Assembly (NCBI GenBank): GCA_031310005.1
Contig: CM062388.1
Span: 310,001-374,000 of the forward strand
DNA length: 64,000 bases
Origin: Dactylellina haptotyla
Lineage: Eukaryota; Ascomycota; Orbiliomycetes; Orbiliales; Orbiliaceae
Reading direction: 5' to 3'
Shown: positions 23,475-34,297 of the stretch, in pieces
Layout of the letters: each line of letters starts with the position of its first letter
How positions within the stretch are numbered: position 1 is the first letter of the stretch
Program-made: the position numbers and the translations under genes
Notes under the pieces: model-generated
Database searches by the model: none
Seen by the model: only the letters and a program-made list of their open reading frames with translations
What the model was told of the DNA's origin: nothing

Positions 23475-24407
23475 GCTTCCCCACGATTGGGGGCCTGGTA
23501 AAGAACTTGAGGGGATTGGATTTGTTTGGTAGGAAATGTTTCTTGCTCTCCAAGCTGCTTGGAAGGCTGCGGCATCATAGCAAATTAATTGCGCAAATTC
23601 AAGCGAGGTAAGCCTGGCAGACCCACTCAAGTCAACTATGTTGAGCCTCCAAGTTGGTAAGTCACGTCACAACTGAGCTTAACAGAGCCCCCAGGGCACG
23701 GTCAGTTCTGACCATATCAATAACCTGGTGCCGAGGTCCTCTCCAGCTTCCATTCGAATACCCCGCAGCTACGGGCTATTGTCCAACAAGGGTTTCAAAA
23801 TCGCAAACGCTAAAGCAGAATTACAAATATAACATGATTAACGTTATGGACCGATGGTCCAAACCGGTTGACCCCATCGACCGAGATGAAGGCACCGAAG
23901 AACCCACCCACGTCAAGCGAAAAAAATAATGATGACCCCTGCTGAGCCTCAGAGGTACCCACAATCGAAGCGGGCGAAAAGTTGCCCCGCATCGACGATC
24001 TCGCTAGAAACTGGACGTTGAAATTCTCAAGCCTCACGCTCGAGATTATAACACCCATGCTACAAGCCATCGAACTGGAGACTAGCTTCTTTTTACATGT
24101 GGCGGGTAAATACCTGGGCCCGAAAGTGAACTGATCCTCTTGTCAAGCTTCGTCGCATTGCATAAATGCAAGGATGTATCATAATCCGCGGCGAGCGCGC
24201 TGCGGAGGTTCGCGTCATGGCAAGAATAGGCTGCCGACGGTGTAATATTAAGACGGACTGGAGATCTGCTACCATATAAGCGTGGAATTTTCCAGTGCGC
24301 CGGCGCAATGGAACTTCCTCTCGGTCTAACATGTCGGTTGGCAGCTACTTCCGCCACAGATAGATTACGGGTATCTTTGTTTAAATTTTTCGATCGAAGA
24401 TATCAAT
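23475..24407. other. intergenic, no gene seen
   Basis: Spacer before the nuclease gene. Frames at 23810-24070 (- strand, MAC start) and 24082-24357 were inspected; they lack both family motifs and were not accepted. Confidence 0.45.
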
Positions 24408-26839
24408 ATGAATCTACTCTTCGTTATCATAGCGCTATACCTCGGATATGCAAGCGCTTATCTGAACGAGATAGAGCCCCGTTTGGAGGCTTCCCGGTTA
24501 CTCGGCGAGTCTGTACAAGATGGCGGTGACTGGACAAGCGGTTTTGCGCAGGATGGGCTTTTACAACCGGGAGCCAACGATACTTTAGCATCATCAGAAG
24601 CCTTTTCTCTCTTTAAAAGACAAACGAGGCAATGTCCTGGTGGATCTCGTAAGTTCGGGCTTCGTATTGTTGTTAGAGTGGTGTAGAGGTGACACTAATA
24701 TATTATATAGACCCGTGTGACGCCGCCAGTATAACCTGCTGTTACAACGGATACGATTGCGTCTCCACCGGCTGCTGCCCTTCAGGCGAAGTCCCATGCG
24801 GGGCCACCAAGTGTTATAACCCGAGTACCATGGTATGCTGCAGCGGGGGCTATGCTTGCAGCCGCGGGTACGTCTGCGTCGGAAACAATTCCTGCTGCCC
24901 ATCAGGCAGTACTCGGTGCGGCTCCGGCAACTGCTATAACTCGGGAGCAGGGGAAAAATGCTGCAGCAGTGGGACTGTCTGTAGGTCAGGGTACGACTGC
25001 GTCACCGGTGGCTGTTGCCCGAAAGGTCAAGTTCCCTGCGGGACGAACCGTTGTTACGATCCGAAGACTCAGGTCTGTTGCGGCGATGGAACGACTTGTC
25101 GCAGTGGGTATAATTGTGTGTCCAATGCCGGAAGTAACTATTGCTGTCCTTCCGGAGAAACGACCTGCGGGTCCAGGGGTTGCTACGATCCAAAGACTGA
25201 GAAGTGCTGCGGCGGCACTGGATACAATTGTCCGAAAGGATACGATTGCTTCAAGGAAGGCACTTTCTGCTGCAAGACCGGCACGCAGCCCTGCGGATCG
25301 TATAAATGCTACGATCCCAAAACAGCTATATGCTGCACCGCTGGATTTTACTCCTGGGGTTGTGATCCCGGCTCCAAATGCTGCGGGCTGGGCTGCTGTG
25401 GAGCCGGCGAGAGATGCGGTTCGGACGGGCTTTGCTATGCCCCTACCACGAGACCGACGACGACCCGAAGCACGACCCGAAGCACGACTTCAAGGACTAC
25501 AACCCCCAAGATATCTACGCCGAAGATATCAACTCCCAAAACGACATCGGAGGAACCTACTTCCACAACGGAATCCCCATCCAGCACCAGTTCCTCCATG
25601 TCAACCACGAAAACCCGGCCTTGCACGACCCCTACCCCTTCCTCTCCACAATTGACAACCCATACGATTGCTTTCGTATATGATGCAAACAAAGTCTCCA
25701 TCCCAAAGACGGGTCCCTACGCCGGCCAAAGAATCCCACACACCAACGGCGCAGTCCTCTGGAACATGTGCCGCGGAATATCAAGAGCAATCGGCCGAGT
25801 AAGCAACATGATGACATTGACCCACGGCGGCAAGTGCTTCACAGACTGGAACCGCCGGGAAACCTGCACGGAGAACAATGCCGCATTCTGCAGGAACGGC
25901 GTGAACGAGTACATCCGCATGTTCTACCCAAATCCCACCACTCAAGCCGAGCGCGATGCCATCGCGGCAGCTTTGACTTCTGTCGGCGACTTTTCGTGTG
26001 ATGAGTTCCCGTTCGCTTCGTCAGTGCAAGGCGGCGATCTCAGTAAGGGTTCCAGGATTTGCGTGCCCAGAGTCGATCAGAACTGGCAGGGGACGACGTT
26101 GAGTACGTATTTTAGAAAGGATGTGATGGGGAGTCTGGTGATACGGCCGGGTGATAAATATGTCATTCAGATCCGGGGGTGGAATTGCGCTACGCAGGCG
26201 CCAGATACGAGTATCAAACGGTCAGTGCAGATGGAAAAGCGGGATGCGTTTGCCATCGAAGGGGTTAATTTTGTTGGTGGTGAGTGTTTTCGAGAATTCT
26301 ATACATATGGAAAATTTGAATGATATCGCTAATCGAGTAATTTAAAATATAGCTGAAATGTGGCGAGGATGGAACCCGCAGAACCCAAGTGCGAGGTTGA
26401 TGAGCATGCCGCTCGGAGATCTGGACAAGGGAGAGTGAGTTGCAAATTTTAGGTCCCCTATAGTGTTTCTATCATAAGCTAATAGAATATAACCAGCTAC
26501 GACGTCAACGTTAATACTACAAAAGGCGCGATGAATATGACGCTAACAGATTACAACGGCACCCCATTCGATATTTCTGCTAGCACCGGTACCGACGGCT
26601 CCGCCGGTGTTTCCTTCAGCCTGGATGATACATATATCGGAGTCGGTATTAGTGGTGTGACATACGACCAGAACCTGGAGGTGGCGTATCGTGCTAAGCA
26701 GATATCTACGGAGACGTCCGCGGCGCCGACAACGACAACGACGGCGCCGAGTGGGTCAGTATACAACAGGCCGTCATGGCGGATATTGTATCTGGTTTGG
26801 ATTGGTTTAAGTGCGTTATTTTGTTGGAATAGTTCCTGA
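24408..26839 (+). CDS. secreted Cys-rich repeat protein with NucA/NucB-type DNase domain
   Basis: Four exons (24408-24648, 24711-26279, 26353-26434, 26497-26839) give 744 residues. A signal peptide (LLFVIIALYLGYASA) is followed by a propeptide ending at KR near residue 70. Then come about seven granulin-like units of CCPSGxxxCGxxxCYxP type, and a Thr/Ser/Pro-rich linker. The C-terminal domain has HTNGAVLWNMCRG and CDEFPFASSVQGG (near residue 510) and RICVPRVDQNWQG, the signature of the NucA/NucB deoxyribonuclease family; the Asp-Glu pair is the expected catalytic site. The last 25 residues are hydrophobic, fitting a GPI signal or membrane anchor. A role in digesting external DNA is inferred. 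Frame stays open through all junctions. Confidence 0.82.
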
Positions 26840-27032
26840 TTTGAGGCTTGAATGAATGAAATTCTAGTATCTATAGCTATGTATTTACACGGAAGTTATG
26901 TAATGAGATACCGTTCTTAATGATATATCTTAATTCCTCGACTTATACAGATAAACAGAATCTCTCACCCCGAAAACATGGACTCTAATATAGAATAGTA
27001 TCAGAATATTACTATTTTAGCACACTCTAGCC

Positions 27033-27323
27033 TCATCGACCATTCTCCCTCCGTATCCGATTTATTATCGGTTCCCCAACTGGTTTAACAAGGATAGCTT
27101 CCACAGTATAGTTCGATTTGTTTGCCCGGGGTATGCGACCAAAATACTCTCTTCGGTACTCGAACACCTGTGGTGACTTGCTTGTCCGTTCCGTATTTTG
27201 CTTATCCTTGTGCGAAAGGGTCTCGCAGGCGGCCTGGAACATCGGAGTGTCAGGGTTCATCCCGCCGAGCCTGTCGAAGCGGTATTCGAAGAAGCCCCAT
27301 CCTTTGGCGGAACGGCAGACCAT
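27033..27323 (-). CDS. MPC-family small protein, 96 aa, MVC start
   Basis: Starts MVCRSAKGWGFFEY at 27323, with Val at residue 2 and Cys3 kept. The C-terminal motif is IINRIRREN. Two cysteines. The frame is open 44 codons upstream, but no family feature lies there. It converges with the nuclease gene, 193 bp apart. Confidence 0.58.
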   Translation of the reverse strand: MVCRSAKGWGFFEYRFDRLGGMNPDTPMFQAACETLSHKDKQNTERTSKSPQVFEYRREYFGRIPRANKSNYTVEAILVKPVGEPIINRIRRENGR

Positions 27324-27614
27324 ATTATAGATTATTTTCCTCTTGGGTTGGATATATATCTGTTTATGAGGTGGCTGTGTATATCCAAATATATATTTAG
27401 CAAAGGTCGGCAACTGTTGAACGTATCCCACTTGGCGTATACGCTTGGCCCGCACGTAAACACCGAATCTGAACCCCTAGCTTCTTATAGTAGCTCTCCA
27501 CGTCCTAGGGTATTATGTATACGAAAGGGATAGTTTGAAATAAACGGATACTTCGGACCGATGTGCTTCAATACCAGTACTACGATCCTTTCAACGTTCC
27601 GCGGAGAGGTGTCT

Positions 27615-27874
27615 TCAGCTTCTCGGTTGCGCTTTTGGTCGTCCTTGTCGAGAGGAGGACGCTTGGACGGAGTGTATCCGCGCGATCAAGGTGCAGCTAG
27701 CTGGACAAAAATAGTTGACAGGTAGTTTTAGATCCACGCTGCCAGCAAGTCCTTTTCGTGAATATTTGGATGTGGTGGGCAAGCAGTGTGCTTGAGTTGG
27801 TGTGATATCTTGCGACGGGCCAGGCGGTCAAATGATCGTTGGCGCTAGCGATGGGAATACAGATTGCGCGGCAT
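27615..27874 (-). pseudogene. decayed MPC-family copy
   Basis: A family-like start (MPRNLYSH) at 27874 soon meets a stop, while a clear family ending, TLIARIHSVQ, lies in another frame at about 27660-27695 and runs to a stop at 27615. Size and spacing match intact members (compare TLQRIHAAQ at 22.9 kb). Cys3 is also lost. Most simply a dead copy; an unrecognised intron is the alternative. Confidence 0.45.
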
Positions 27875-28101
27875 AGCAAAGACGCGGACGGTCTTGACCG
27901 GGTATGCAATTACCGCTGCAGTTGTGAGTGTGAGAACTCGCGGCCGTTCGATGTATAAAGATTTAAATTTAATGTGATCGTTTGGGTGTCAAGATGGCAC
28001 CCAGGTGACGTGTTGTGGGTAAGTTGGGCGGGTCCTGTTACTTGCGCGTTTGTGACTTGCACTAATTATAAGCCTCGAATATAGACTTCGACTGAACGGA
28101 A

Positions 28102-28338
28102 CTAGACCGTTTGCGCGGCAGCTTTTGCTCTGCGTATCCGCTCGATAATTGGGACTTCGACTTTCTCGGCCATCGGCCAGAGCCTGCTGGCGATGATTTT
28201 CGAGTATCGTTGGAGGTGGTAGTATTCCGAATCCTTGAGGCCGATGTGATCCCACGCCCGCCGGGTGGCTGCTCCGTCAACCCTGCTAACCAGTTCCAGC
28301 AGTTCTCGAAACCCACGGGTTTGTGGGCGGCAGGGCAT
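28102..28338 (-). CDS. MPC-family small protein, 78 aa
   Basis: Starts MPCRPQTRGFREL. Central RRAWDHIGLKD (the W-D form of the Trp motif) and the C-terminal motif IIERIRRAK. Cys3 is the only cysteine. Follows the 28636-28809 member on the same strand after 297 bp. A textbook member with all three family features. Confidence 0.72.
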   Translation of the reverse strand: MPCRPQTRGFRELLELVSRVDGAATRRAWDHIGLKDSEYYHLQRYSKIIASRLWPMAEKVEVPIIERIRRAKAAAQTV

Positions 28339-28635
28339 ATTCTAGAATTCTCCGGATTGATCTTTTGATGTGTCTCGAGCTTTGGGTAACAGATCTATAG
28401 AATCCAGAATTGCTGGCAAACCCAAGGTGTGATTATTGACCGTGAACGAAAGCGAACCCGGAGAGCTTTTAAAGGGCTGATATTGGTAACGACACAAATA
28501 CTCGAGGCTGAGATGTATGATTTTGTGATTTGAACAAACAATAGAAACGTGCAGGACTGCCCGTCAGCGGCTAGCAGCACGGAGGCGTTTTTATTATAAA
28601 TCCATACTTCCCGCTCGATTGAAAGCGTGAGTCTT

Positions 28636-28809
28636 TCACTGTAGAAAGTAATGGACCAGAATCATGCCATGCCGCAGGGTCAATGTCTGGGTCCGACTGC
28701 AGAATGCTAGGTTATCCCACACTCTATTCACCACCGAGCCGTCTCGATCCTCGAGCGCATCCATCACGAAGGCGAATTCCCTGTCCGACAGTATCAGCAC
28801 GCAGGGCAT
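28636..28809 (-). CDS. MPC-family small protein, 57 aa (short form)
   Basis: A short frame starting MPCVLILSDREF with the Trp motif NRVWDNLAF near residue 31. It stops soon after, without the RIR-type ending. Its layout matches the neighbour at 28989-29264 (RNIWHTVAV). An overlapping + strand frame at 28664 also starts MPC but lacks the Trp motif, so the minus frame is preferred. It may be a truncated copy or a true short form. Confidence 0.5.
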   Translation of the reverse strand: MPCVLILSDREFAFVMDALEDRDGSVVNRVWDNLAFCSRTQTLTLRHGMILVHYFLQ

Positions 28810-28988
28810 TATTGGTCTATTCCGTCGCTTTGCTCGGCGTCTCGGAAAAGTCGAGAATCAACTGTGCTTATAAATGGTGTGTTTGTATGTGGATTGATTT
28901 GGAATATCTGATTGCGAACGGGGGTGGATTTCACGATCCATTGCATAGAGCATTAACTCAGAAACTCGGTGTTGTGCCAAATGTGCAA

Positions 28989-29264
28989 CTAGTCGCCCCG
29001 CTCGCTCCCGAGTTGTTTGGGATGTCGGTTCTGTTCGAATAATTCTTGCGCGAGCTGGATCTGCTCGATGATGGAAAGTGATCCGCTGAGACGGTACAGG
29101 TCCTTCCGTCTGTTCGCGTTCTCGAGCCGTCGTAACTTACTCCACGACCGTACCGCCACCGTGTGCCATATGTTCCGCACCCCGCTCGGGCCTTCGAACT
29201 CGGTACGGTCTATCAGAAGCTCCAGAGAGTGCTTCGTGTAAGAGAATACTGTCGCGCAGGGCAT
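28989..29264 (-). CDS. MPC-family small protein, 91 aa
   Basis: Starts MPCATVFSYTKH. Central VRNIWHTVAVRSWSKLRR and the C-terminal motif IIEQIQLAQ, where Gln replaces both Arg. Cys3 is the only cysteine. 179 bp upstream of the short member at 28636-28809 and 175 bp downstream of the next one, all on the minus strand. Confidence 0.66.
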   Translation of the reverse strand: MPCATVFSYTKHSLELLIDRTEFEGPSGVRNIWHTVAVRSWSKLRRLENANRRKDLYRLSGSLSIIEQIQLAQELFEQNRHPKQLGSERGD

Positions 29265-29439
29265 TTTTCGCCGAGTTTCCGCAAGTGCATCTGATAACTG
29301 GGAGGCACGAATGATTTGAAGATGATGAAATAAAAAATGTAAAAAAATACAAAAGATCCCGTGGGTATTTATATAGTTATTCGGAGAATATATACTTCTC
29401 CGTATACATGCTTTTCGCTTCTTATGTTATCCCGAAACG

Positions 29440-29727
29440 CTAGGTCGAAGCTTTATGGCAACCGCAATCGCAGCCAGGGCATTCGACTATGGGAGCTTCC
29501 CAGCCCTGCTGCGCTCGTTTGACCCGTTTGGTAAGCGAGCAACACTGCTCGTCGGCACCAACGCCCCAGTATATATTCCGGGCGCGGGTGCGTATTCGTC
29601 TCCGGGAGAGTATTGATTGCCACAAATCACTGATGCCGGAGGGACTTCGGTAGTCGTCATTGCCTGATAGATCGAGCATCCCCTTGATCTCGCGGGAGGG
29701 AAACGGGTATACGGGTACACAAGGCAT
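29440..29727 (-). CDS. MPC-family small protein, 95 aa, Cys-rich end
   Basis: Starts MPCVPVYPFPSRE. Central ISDLWQSILSRRRIR and the motif SLTKRVKRAQ. Unlike other members it ends in a dense cysteine cluster, CPGCDCGCH, a possible metal site. Eight cysteines in all counting Cys3 and CC near residue 62. Function unknown. Confidence 0.62.
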   Translation of the reverse strand: MPCVPVYPFPSREIKGMLDLSGNDDYRSPSGISDLWQSILSRRRIRTRARNIYWGVGADEQCCSLTKRVKRAQQGWEAPIVECPGCDCGCHKAST

Positions 29728-30076
29728 GACAAGATAGGAAGATATCTAGGATTACCGCCGTCGTTTAGGGTGGGAGGAATATAATGTGATGAATCACAAA
29801 TGCGAAAAAAAGTGGAAGAGAAAAAAATAATTTAGATTTCGATAGTATTTTGGAATAGAAGGCGAATTTATGGAAACCCCAGAAATTTCCATGAGAAAAA
29901 AAAACACACCCCGGCTGGACTATTGTCCAATGTTCCCCGCTCCGCGAACCACGCCGCACTCAAGCTTACAGTCTAGCTAGGAAGGGCTCGCTGTGCCACA
30001 GGAAGACGGTACTCTCCTCCTAACGCAAACATAAATTTCTTGCCTGGTCATATCTCTCCAAAAAAAAAAAAAGACT

Positions 30077-30337
30077 TCAATTCGCCTCACGGATCCGTTG
30101 AAGCAAACTCGCGTGATTATTGGCGATATGCCGTAGTGGCCCGGTCATCTGCCTCTGCCTAGCCCTACGAATTGACATCCGGGTTTTGTCCCGTTGAATG
30201 TGATGGAATATATATCCTCGCAGCTGCCTGCCGTTTTGATAGTCGATTTCGTAGCTCGCGAAGGCCAGGAGAGATGGATTCCAAATAGGCTTTTGTGGCG
30301 TGAGGGGATTCGGGCTGGGGAAGTAGGCGCACGGCAT
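30077..30337 (-). CDS. MPC-family small protein, 86 aa
   Basis: Starts MPCAYFPSPNPL at 30337. Central KPIWNPSLLAF, a long basic middle, and the C-terminal motif LLQRIREAN at the very end. Cys3 is the only cysteine. A TATATA element lies about 25-30 bp upstream of the start (near 30365). Function unknown. Confidence 0.68.
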   Translation of the reverse strand: MPCAYFPSPNPLTPQKPIWNPSLLAFASYEIDYQNGRQLRGYIFHHIQRDKTRMSIRRARQRQMTGPLRHIANNHASLLQRIREAN

Positions 30338-31198
30338 GGTTTCGTGCTGGATACTAGATTGGGGTATATATTGGAAGATTGGTTGGATAATGAATATATT
30401 GTTTGCACGTGTGCACGTGTGGGCGTTAATTATTTCATGTTCAGGCATCACTGAAAGCTTAAATCAGTCGGGATTTAATGCGGTACGTCGCCTTCTAGTT
30501 ATAACTATGTTTCTGATAAGCCTTATATAAATTGCGGTATCTATCGGATATGGGTTGGCTCGCAGGTGGCAGGCTGGCAAAAAGATCTCAACCCGTTGAA
30601 CATTGGTGAATGGTGGGTTTGCAAACCACGACCTTCTAATTTCGTTCTTGTGTTGTATCTAGTTGGCGAGATGGCAGTGACACCGAAGAGTGGAGGATCC
30701 AGTTCGAAAAGGGGAAATCCACTTTGGCTGCCAAGAAAGAATCGACTTTTATGAGGCGATAATTGGCCGCCCTGCAGAATTTCAACTTTTTTGTTGATAT
30801 GATTGGTTGGATTTCGAGTGGTTCAGCATATGAGACTGTGAGAACGCCCCGAGCCTCTCGCGTTAATAACGTCCGAATGCAATGAATGCATGTAACAGCT
30901 CATCTATATCCCAGACTATTAATACTCCCCCCTCCCCCCCAGGACGAAACTTGGTTTAATATCAAGATATCGTAACATTTTCGAATCACAAAAGATAATA
31001 CGCTATCTTTATATCCCATTTATTTGAACAAAATTTGGAAAAACAGTTTGGTAGCTAGCAGCAGCTTGGTCTGTCATATAGCTTCGCAAAGGTTCAGGTA
31101 CAACACCATTGTCTGAAGGCTGTGGTATTTGGAAGTTTATACAGCACGGCTAAATAATCCCTCGGTCACCGCATGTAAGACCAGGTTTCTAGCACTCT
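30338..31198. other. intergenic, no gene seen
   Basis: Spacer with a short C-rich tract near 30929-30940. No coding frame with recognisable features. Confidence 0.45.
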
Positions 31199-33650
31199 AT
31201 GATGCCTACTTCGAACAATAAGTCTCTAATCAGGCAATGCTCTGGGATCACCAAAAAGAGGCGCCAATGGAAAACAATCGCTTCTTGGGACCATATAAAG
31301 CATTTTGTGGAAGAGGAAATATCCAAGGGCAAGCCGCATTTGTCTATTATCGCGGAATTACGCCGACAGGATGAGACCATAGAGTGAGTACTTGCTTTCG
31401 ACATCGATTAAGGAGAGTTTAAAATTTATATTTCTGCGATGCCATCTAACGAGTGATATGAGTTCCACGATTATAGAATCCATCAATTCAAACGGTGTCT
31501 TAAACTTTGGGGGTTATCTGATCGGAATCTCTTGTTAAGACATCGAAAGCACATATTTTTAATCGAACAAGAAGCTCAGAGAAGAGGCAAGGAGATACGG
31601 CGGTGGAAATATGGGCCTGCTGGAAACATAGTCAGACCAAACCAGCTTGTCAGAATTAGGCGAAGCGATGGGAAGGAGTTCGAGGGTGGGTAATTTTATT
31701 AATCAGTCTCGATGTTTTTGATTTTGCCGATAATTTGAAGTACAATATACTTACATATGTATTGCGGTGCGTCAGGTATCAAATCAAGCCCAGGAGCACT
31801 GGTATTTTCTCCAGCTGGCATTCTGGATGATAGACCAGCATCCAATTCGGGGTCCAGCCCGTCACCCATTCCCGAAGTGATTTCTACAACCTCCGAGTCA
31901 ATCAAAACTGAGGCACCTTTTGATGACTTGGCATATACTGAATCAGAAGACAATGCCCAAGTAAGTATTTTCAACACCGATTCTGGTACTGGGTTGTAGC
32001 TATAAGACTTAATGCTAAGAAACGTTGTAATCGCCATAGGGTGACAGAGTTGTCGAGATGGATCTAGATCGACAGAACGAACATGATCGATATCCCACAA
32101 ACGCGAGTGACGCAGCCAGTTTGGGAGATGATTCAGAATCAGAATCAATTATCAATATCTCCGCATCTGAAGAACTTGCTACAAGCTTTCTAGAGTCTCT
32201 GGGCAATGATCTTGTTCAATCAATAGACGATATAGCCCACCTGACGTCCAGCGAGCTTGATGATTATATCGTCTCCCTTTCAGCGCCTCAATACTTGGCC
32301 GAATATCTTTCACAAATTTATCGGCCTAAGTTGGAAAGATCAAGGCAAGAATTAATCACTAATTCGCGCTGTTTCGTCAGAACGGTTGACCGATTGGTAT
32401 CAAACAATAAGATGTCGCGCTCACAAGCTGAGGTGGCTGTTTCGTCGATCATGGATCCCTGGGTTAGTGTAGTGCCATGCTCCTACGAAGACGCTGTTTG
32501 GATAAAAGAAAGTTCTAGAACTGCGGGAGACACAGCTGCTGCAACAAGGGAGATGTACGAAGCGAGACTACCGAAGTTTTATGACGTCCTGGGTCACCTT
32601 TGGAAAGCAGTTGGCTCAGATAATGCAACTTTCAGGGACTGTAACGGGCACATTGCATTTGGCGAAGGCGCTAGACAATCATTTAGAAATTGGGCTGTTC
32701 ACCTACCGTATCTGATCTCCACGTACGGATCGACCGACCCTGCGGTAACCCATGCATGGTATGAACTTCTGTGGCTGATCATGTTATATGAAGCTAATCC
32801 GCAATCCGAACTTCAATACCTTCAAATGATGTTCGAACTTGGAGAACTGCCAGACCTTCCTTCTCATTATTCAGATGATATTGGGGAGAAGCTCGTATTT
32901 ATATATCTAGATCAAGGCGCCTATCAAGATGCCCTAGGTATTGGAAAAAAATCCTTCGCTAGGGCCAAAAAGAGGCATGGGAAACGCAGCTTCCATACAA
33001 TCAGAGCAGCATTTAACCTGATGGTAATTACTGAGCTTATGGGTGATAATGATGCTATTGAAACCTTGAACAACTATATTTGCCGCTATTAATCAGTGCA
33101 ACTCCCCAGCTTCAACTTCAATGGAAGTCAATCTTTCGGGATTGCCAACGTGCTCTGGATTATCCAGATCCAGATACGCTATACGCTTAAGGATGCCCTC
33201 AAAATAATATTGGTTGTTGAGAAACAGATTCGTTACATGATCAGTCACAGGCGAAGGTACAACTTCAACTCCCCCCCGGAGATTCTCGCTATTGCAAATT
33301 TCTGGGTCGGATTTCACGTGTTAAAAGCTCGAACATATTATTTTCAAAATAGGTGCTTGGAAGCACTGGATACGGTACAAAAGGGTATACAGGAATTCCA
33401 AACTGTGTTCTCATCTACGAGAAATGCTAAATTTCTCATCGATCTAGCGATCATGGCGATGACTGATCGAGGACTAGTTCGATACACAACACCTATCCTA
33501 GAAAGCCTCATCACACCTTCAAGAAAGTGGCGTGATCCGGAACGAAATCCTTTCTACCATTCGATTCTATTTGCAGTAGGATCTGCAATGTTTCTCGCTA
33601 ACATTGAAGATGATGAATGGAATATCTTAAGGGTTTCTTTTGTTAGCTAG
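31199..33650 (+). CDS. Clr5-domain protein with helical repeats; in-frame stop at 33090
   Basis: Exons 31199-31383, 31477-31685, 31776-31960 and 32040 on. The N-terminus WKTIASWDHIKHFVEEE, then across intron 1 IHQFKRCLKLWGLSDRN, matches the fungal Clr5 domain, usually found in putative DNA-binding or recognition proteins. A Ser/Pro/acidic linker is followed by helical, TPR-like repeats (YQDALGIGKKSFARAKK). The frame meets TAA at 33090, giving 543 residues. It then stays open in the same frame to 33650 with more helical sequence (LEALDTVQKGI). So the gene is either truncated by a recent C-to-T change (CAA to TAA) or the true end is 33092. Confidence 0.62.
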
Positions 33651-33885
33651 AAATTAAATATATATATTTAAAGCTATAGAGTTGAATAATAAAAGCCAAG
33701 AGCCTGCAGTATGGAATGGGATAGGTTGCAGGATGAGTAATATATCCTGAATTCGCAGGTTTCGATCCATGGGACCCAGAGCGGATTTGCGGAATTGGAG
33801 CTGCGGTCAGGGGCCGCGACGGTGGACGGGCAGCTCGGGCGGCTCGGGCCTAAAAAAACGAGGGTGTCTCGTTCTGATGTTGGAG

Positions 33886-34047
33886 CTATGGTCTTTTGCG
33901 AATTGAAGATGGAGCTTTGGTCTTCATATCATAGTAACGAATCCCAAAACAAGATTGATCGCGGCGGGGTGGATATGGGCCTGTAGGCCTGTCCGAATCT
34001 GTGACTGTATTCCGCAGCTTTGTGTGTTCACATCTACCGCAAGGCAT
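33886..34047 (-). CDS. doubtful MPC-start frame, 53 aa
   Basis: Starts MPCGRCEHTK only 26 bp after the stop of the member at 34073, on the same strand. It ends in a basic SSIRKRP. The Trp motif is missing. Position argues for a family member, content does not. Confidence 0.3.
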   Translation of the reverse strand: MPCGRCEHTKLRNTVTDSDRPTGPYPPRRDQSCFGIRYYDMKTKAPSSIRKRP

Positions 34048-34072
34048 TGCAGCGATACCGACGGAGAAGGTG

Positions 34073-34297
34073 TCAGCTCGATAGGCTGTTCGGATTGACA
34101 GTTCGGATGCGGGTGGAGAGGGGAGGATGAGTCCGTATATCTGCGTGCCTCCACCGCTCCCGATCTTTCTTTCTTAAGTGATATGCTTTTTGCCGACTGA
34201 GGCTGAGCTGTAGACCACAAATACGGTCTACAAGTCCTCTGTCGATGGTTGTACCGTCCACAAATTCAGGCGGGAGGAGCAGCAGCTTGCAGGGCAT
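34073..34297 (-). CDS. MPC-family small protein, 74 aa
   Basis: Starts MPCKLLLLPPEF at 34297. The middle is Lys/Arg-rich (HLRKKDRERWRH) and the C-terminal motif is LSTRIRTVN. Two cysteines. The frame is open 33 codons upstream but the family start is preferred. Function unknown. Confidence 0.66.
   Translation of the reverse strand: MPCKLLLLPPEFVDGTTIDRGLVDRICGLQLSLSRQKAYHLRKKDRERWRHADIRTHPPLSTRIRTVNPNSLSS

Noticed and set aside
23810-24070. Minus-strand frame starting MAC
   Set aside because: Lacks the Trp and RIR motifs and has hydrophobic, low-Arg composition unlike the family.
28664-28873. Plus-strand frame starting MPC
   Set aside because: It overlaps a minus-strand MPC frame that also has the Trp motif; the plus frame has neither Trp motif nor RIR ending.
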